Source of the DNA: Brachionus manjavacas
Taxonomy: Eukaryota > Rotifera > Eurotatoria > Ploima > Brachionidae
Reading direction: 5' to 3'
Assembly (NCBI GenBank): GCA_019054805.1
Contig: JAHQIY010000034.1
Coordinates: 496,001-560,000 of the forward strand
Length of the DNA: 64,000 bases
Part shown: positions 59,046 to 64,000 of the stretch, piece by piece
Numbering within the stretch: position 1 is the stretch's first letter
Layout: each line of letters opens with the position of its first letter
Translations under genes and position numbers: made by a program
The notes under the pieces: generated by a model
Told to the model about the DNA's origin: nothing
The model's database searches: none
What the model saw: the letters and a program-made list of their open reading frames with translations, nothing else

Positions 59046-62000
59046 AAAATTATGGAAAACCGAAGTAACCACTAGATAGATATAATGTTTAATAGCTAAA
59101 ATTCAAGAACACAAAAAGTTCTACATGATACAATTTACAAAAGTCAAAAAAGTAAAATAACACGAAATTAGGCGACCTTGAAAAAGAGCAAAAACCCATA
59201 TTTTGGCATTTTTCAAATAGGTTTTTTGCAATAAATTTTTAGAATTATGCAAAAACGAATATACCACTAGATAGATTTTGAAATTGTCTTGCCTTTGGCT
59301 CTTTCAGATCAAAAAAAGATGAAAGATTCGAAAAGTTATGCACATGGGAAAATTACATGTGATCACCAGTCACTGCAGAATGGTCAATGTTTAAGCTACG
59401 ATAATGATTAATAGCTCAAATTCAAGAGCGCAAAAAGTTCTACATGATACAATTTACAGAAGTCAAAAAAGTTAAAAGGACACGAAATTAGGCGACTTTG
59501 AAAAAGAGCAATAACCCATATTTTGGCATTTTTCAGATAGGTTTTTTGCAATGAATTTTTCGAATAATGCAAAACCGAATATACCACTAGATAGATCTTG
59601 AAATTTTCTTGCCTTTGGCTTTTTCAGATCGAAAAAAGGTTAAAGATTCGAAAAGTTATGCACATGGGAAACTTACATGTGACCACCAGTCACTTGGATT
59701 TCAAGTCACTGGAGAATGGTCAATTTTTGAGCTACGATAATGATTAATAGCTCAAATTCAAGAGCGCAAAAAGTTCTACATGATACAATTTACAGAAGTC
59801 AAAAAAGTTAAAAGGACACGAAATTAGGTGACTTTGAAAAAGAGCTAAAAACCCATTTTTTGGCATTTTTCAGATAGGTTTTTTGCAATGAATTTTTCGA
59901 ATAATGCAAAACCGAATATACCACTAGATAGATCTTGAAATTTTCTTGCCTTTGGCTTTTTCAGATCGAAAAAAGGTTAAAGATTCGAAAAGTTATGCAC
60001 ATGGGAAACTTACATGTGACCACCAGTCACTTGGATTTCAAGTCACTGGAGAATGGTCAATTTTTGAGCTACGATAATGATTAATAGCTCAAATTCAAGA
60101 GCGCAAAAAGTTCTACATGATACAATTTACAGAAGTCAAAAAAGTTAAAAGCACACGAAATTAGGCGACTTTGAAAAAGAGCAAAAAACCCTTTTTTTGG
60201 CATTTTTCAGATAGGTTTTTTGCAATGAATTTTTCGATTTATGCAAAACCGAATATACCACTAGAAAGATCTTGAAATTTTCTTGCCTTTGGCTTTTTCA
60301 GATCGAAAAAAGGTTAAAGATTCGAAAAGTTATGCACATGGGAAACTTACATGTGACCACCAGTCACTTGGATTTCAAGTCACTGGAGAATGGTCAATTT
60401 TTGAGCTACGATAATGATTAATAGCTCAAATTCAAGAGCGCAAAAAGTTCTACATGATACAATTTACAGAAGTCAAAAAAGTTAAAAGGACACGAAATTA
60501 GGTGACTTTGAAAAAGAGCAATAACCCATATTTTGGCATTTTTCAGATAGGTTTTTGCAATGAATTTTTCGATTTATGCAAAACCGAATATACCACTAGA
60601 TAGATCTTGAAATTTTCTTGCCTTTGGCTTTTTCAGATCGAAAAAAGGTTAAAGATTCGAAAAGTTATGCACATGGGAAACTTACATGTGACCACCAGTC
60701 ACTTGGATTTCAAGTCACTGGAGAATGGTCAATTTTTAAGCTACGATAATGATTAATAGCTCAAATTCAAGAGCGCAAAAAGTTCTACATGATACAATTT
60801 ACAGAAGTCAAAAAAGTTAAAAGCACACGAAATTAGGCGACTTTGAAAAAGAGCAAAAAGCCAATTTTTGGCATTTTTCAGATAGGTTTTTTGCAATGAA
60901 TTTTTCGATTTATGCAAAACCGAATATACCACTAGAAAGATCTTGAAATTTTCTTGCCTTTGGCTTTTTCAGATCGAAAAAAGGTTAAAGATTCGAAAAG
61001 TTATGCACATGGGAAACTTACATGTGACCACCAGTCACTTGGATTTCAAGTCACTGGAGAATGGTCAATTTTTGAGCTACGATAATGATTAATAGCTCAA
61101 ATTCAAGAGCGCAAAATGTTCTTCATGATACAATTTACAGAACTCAAAAAAGTTAAAAGGACACGAAATTAGGTGACTTTGAAAAAGAGCAATAACCCAT
61201 ATTTTGGCATTTTTCAGATAGGTTTTTTGCAATGAATTTTTCGATTAATGCAAAACCGAATATACCACTAGATAGATCTTGAAATTTTCTTGCCTTTGGC
61301 TTTTTCAGATCGAAAAAAGGTTAAAGATTCGAAAAGTTATGCACATGGGAAACTTACATGTGACCACCAGTCACTTGGATTTCAAGTCACTGGAGAATGG
61401 TCAATTTTTGAGCTACGATAATAATTAATAGCTCAAATTCAAGAGCGCAAAAAGTTCTACATGATACAATTTACAGAAGTCAAAAAAGTTAAAAGCACAC
61501 GAAATTAGGCGACTTTGAAAAAGAGCAAAAAACCCTTTTTTGGCATTTTTCAGATAGGTTTTTTGCAATGAATTTTTCGATTTATGCAAAACCGAATATA
61601 CCACTAGAAAGATCTTGAAATTTTCTTGCCTTTGGCTTTTTCAGATCGAAAAAAGGTTAAAGATTCGAAAAGTTATGCACATGGGAAACTTACATGTGAC
61701 CACCAGTCACTTGGATTTCAAGTCACTGGAGAATGGTCAATTTTTGAGCTACGATAATGATTAATAGCTCAAATTCAAGAGCGCAAAATGTTCTTCATGA
61801 TACAATTTACAGAACTCAAAAAAGTTAAAAGGACACGAAATTAGGTGACTTTGAAATAGAGCAATAACCCATATTTTGGCATTTTTCAGATAGGTTTTTT
61901 GCAATGAATTTTTCGATTTATGCAAAACCGAATATACCACTAGAAAGATCTTGAAATTTTCTTGCCTTTGGCTTTTTCAGATCGAAAAAAGGTTAAAGAT

Positions 62001-64000
62001 TCGAAAAGTTATGCACATGGGAAACTTACATGTGACCACCAGTCACTTGGATTTCAAGTCACTGGAGAATGGTCAATTTTTAAGCTACGATAATGATTAA
62101 TAGCTCAAATTCAAGAGCGCAAAAAGTTCTACATGATACAATTTACAGAAGTCAAAAAAGTTAAAAGGACACGAAATTAGGTGACTTTGAAATAGAGCAA
62201 TAACCCATATTTTGGCATTTTTCAGATAGGTTTTTTGCAATGAATTTTTCGAATAATGCAAAACCGAATATACCACTAGAAAGATCTTGAAATTTTCTTG
62301 CCTTTGGCTTTTTCAGATCGAAAAAAGGTCAAAGATTCGAAAAGTTATGCACATGGGAAACTTACATGTGACCGACAGTCACTTGGATTTCAAGTCACAG
62401 CAGAATGGTCAATTTTTAAGCTACGATAATGATTAATAGCTCAAATTCAAGAACACAAAAAGTTCTACATGATACAATTTACAGAACTCAAAAAAGTTAA
62501 AAGGACACGAAATTAGGTGACTTTGAAAAAGAGCTAAAAACCCATATTTTGGCATTTTTCAAATAAGTTTCTTGCAATGAATTTTTCGAATTATGCAAAA
62601 CCGAATATACCACTAGATAGATCTTGAAATTTTCTTGCCTTTGGCTTTTTCAGATCGAAAAAAGTTGAAAGATTCGAAAAGTTATGCACATGGGAAACTT
62701 ACATGTGACCACCAGTCACTTGGATTTCAAGTCACTGGAGAATGGTCAATTTTTAAGCTACGATAATGATTAATAGCTCAAATTCAAGAGCGCAAAAAGT
62801 TCTACATGATACAATTTACAGAAGTCAAAAAAGTTAAAAGCACACGAAATTAGGCGACTTTGAAAAAGAGCAATAACCCATATTTTGGCATTTTTCAGAT
62901 AGGTTTTTTGCAATGAATTTTTCGATTTATGCAAAACCGAATATACCACTAGAAAGATCTTGAAATTTTCTTGCCTTTGGCTTTTTCAGATCGAAAAAAG
63001 TTGAAAGATTCGAAAAGTTATGCACATGGGAAACTTACATGTGACCACCAGTCACTTGGATTTCAAGTCACTGGAGAATGGTCAATTTTTGAGCTACGAT
63101 AATGATTAATAGCTCAAATTCAAGAGCGCAAAATGTTCTTCATGATACAATTTACAGAACTCAAAAAAGTTAAAAGGACACGAAATTAGGTGACTTTGAA
63201 ATAGAGCAATAACCCATATTTTGGCATTTTTCAGATAGGTTTTTTGCAATGAATTTTTCGATTTATGCAAAACCGAATATACCACTAGAAAGATCTTGAA
63301 ATTTTCTTGCCTTTGGCTTTTTCAGATCGAAAAAAGGTTAAAGATTCGAAAAGTTATGCACATGGGAAACTTACATGTGACCACAGGTCACTTGGATTTC
63401 AAGTCACTGGAGAATGGTCAATTTTTGAGCTACGATAATGATTAATAGCTCAAATTCAAGAGCGCAAAAAGTTCTACATGATACAATTTACAGAAGTCAA
63501 AAAAGTTAAAAGGACACGAAATTAGGTGACTTTGAAATAGAGCAATAACCCATATTTTGGCATTTTTCAGATAGGTTTTTTGCAATGAATTTTTCGAATA
63601 ATGCAAAACCGAATATACCACTAGAAAGATCTTGAAATTTTCTTGCCTTTGGCTTTTTCAGATCGAAAAAAGGTCAAAGATTCGAAAAGTTATGCACATG
63701 GGAAACTTACATGTGACCGACAGTCACTTGGATTTCAAGTCACAGCAGAATGGTCAATTTTTAAGCTACGATAATGATTAATAGCTCAAATTCAAGAGCG
63801 CAAAAAGTTCTACATGATACAATTTACAGAAGTCAAAAAAGTTAAAAGGACACGAAATTAGGTGACTTTGAAAAAGAGCAATAACCCATATTTTGGCATT
63901 TTTCAGATAGGTTTTTTGCAATGAATTTTTCGATTTATGCAAAACCGAATATACCACTAGATAGATCTTGAAATTTTCTTGCCTTTGGCTTTTTCAGATC
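59046..64000. repeat. 336-bp satellite DNA array
   Basis: A tandem repeat runs to the window end. The landmark GTTATGCACATGGGAAACTT recurs with the CACATGGG at 59341 (variant), 59661, 59998, 60335, 60670, 61006, 61342, 61678, 62014, 62350, 62687, 63023, 63359 and 63695. Spacing is 335-337 bp after the first interval of 320. Copies are very similar except at the left edge (about 59046-59400), which is diverged and partly deleted. No coding frame persists. At least 14 copies lie in the window and the array clearly continues beyond it. Confidence 0.98.

Noticed and set aside
59046..64000. CRISPR-like regular spacing
   Set aside because: The whole 336-bp unit is repeated with no unique spacers, so it is a satellite in eukaryotic DNA.

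Overview
The window is nuclear DNA from an AT-rich invertebrate animal. The evidence is metazoan-specific genes (endophilin-A, FoxQ2, DENND5, UBXN11, a C/EBP-gamma-like bZIP), many short GT-AG introns (often 50-140 bp), several degraded animal-type LINE, Tc1/mariner, hAT and MULE relics, and a satellite array. A FoxQ2 gene together with a compact intron/exon style fits a lophotrochozoan; a monogonont rotifer is my best guess, but that is inference. No bacterial operon, CRISPR array or tRNA gene was recognised.

Layout. 1-4599: endophilin-A on the minus strand (five exons). 4.6-17 kb: gene-poor DNA holding an RTE-like LINE relic (about 10.56-11.74 kb), an intronless nicotinamide riboside kinase (12897-13430), and a transposon graveyard (14.37-16.56 kb) where a hAT-derived scrap is nested inside a second terminal-inverted-repeat element, both with 8-bp target duplications. 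17229-18605: single-exon foxQ2 (minus), with about 11 kb of gene-free DNA upstream. 29.8-31.1 kb: CR1-like LINE relic. 31946-34290: UBXN11 (minus, nine exons), head-to-head with DENND5 (37271-49428, plus, 16 exons by my reconstruction), whose introns carry a foldback element and another LINE relic. 50407-50730: a tiny C/EBP-gamma-like gene with a clear TATA/Inr core promoter and a 70-bp duplication just past its stop. 51.8-54.0 kb: LINE, foldback and MULE fragments. 54540-55748: an unidentified protein with an N-terminal Cys-rich zinc-binding-like box. 57184-58386: an intronless YeeE/YedE-type sulfur transporter. From about 59046 to the window end: a 336-bp satellite array of at least 14 copies.

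The genes do not form one pathway. They are an ordinary mixed animal gene neighbourhood: membrane traffic (endophilin, DENND5), ubiquitin/p97 adaptor (UBXN11), NAD salvage (NRK), transcription factors (foxQ2, C/EBP-gamma-like) and a transporter. I found no convincing new multi-gene system. The points most worth a second look are the bacterial-type sulfur transporter, the nested TIR elements, the satellite array and its dimeric register, the unidentified Cys-box protein, and the frequent AAG 3' splice sites. Exon models were built by eye from reading frame, intron phase and family knowledge; no alignment was run.
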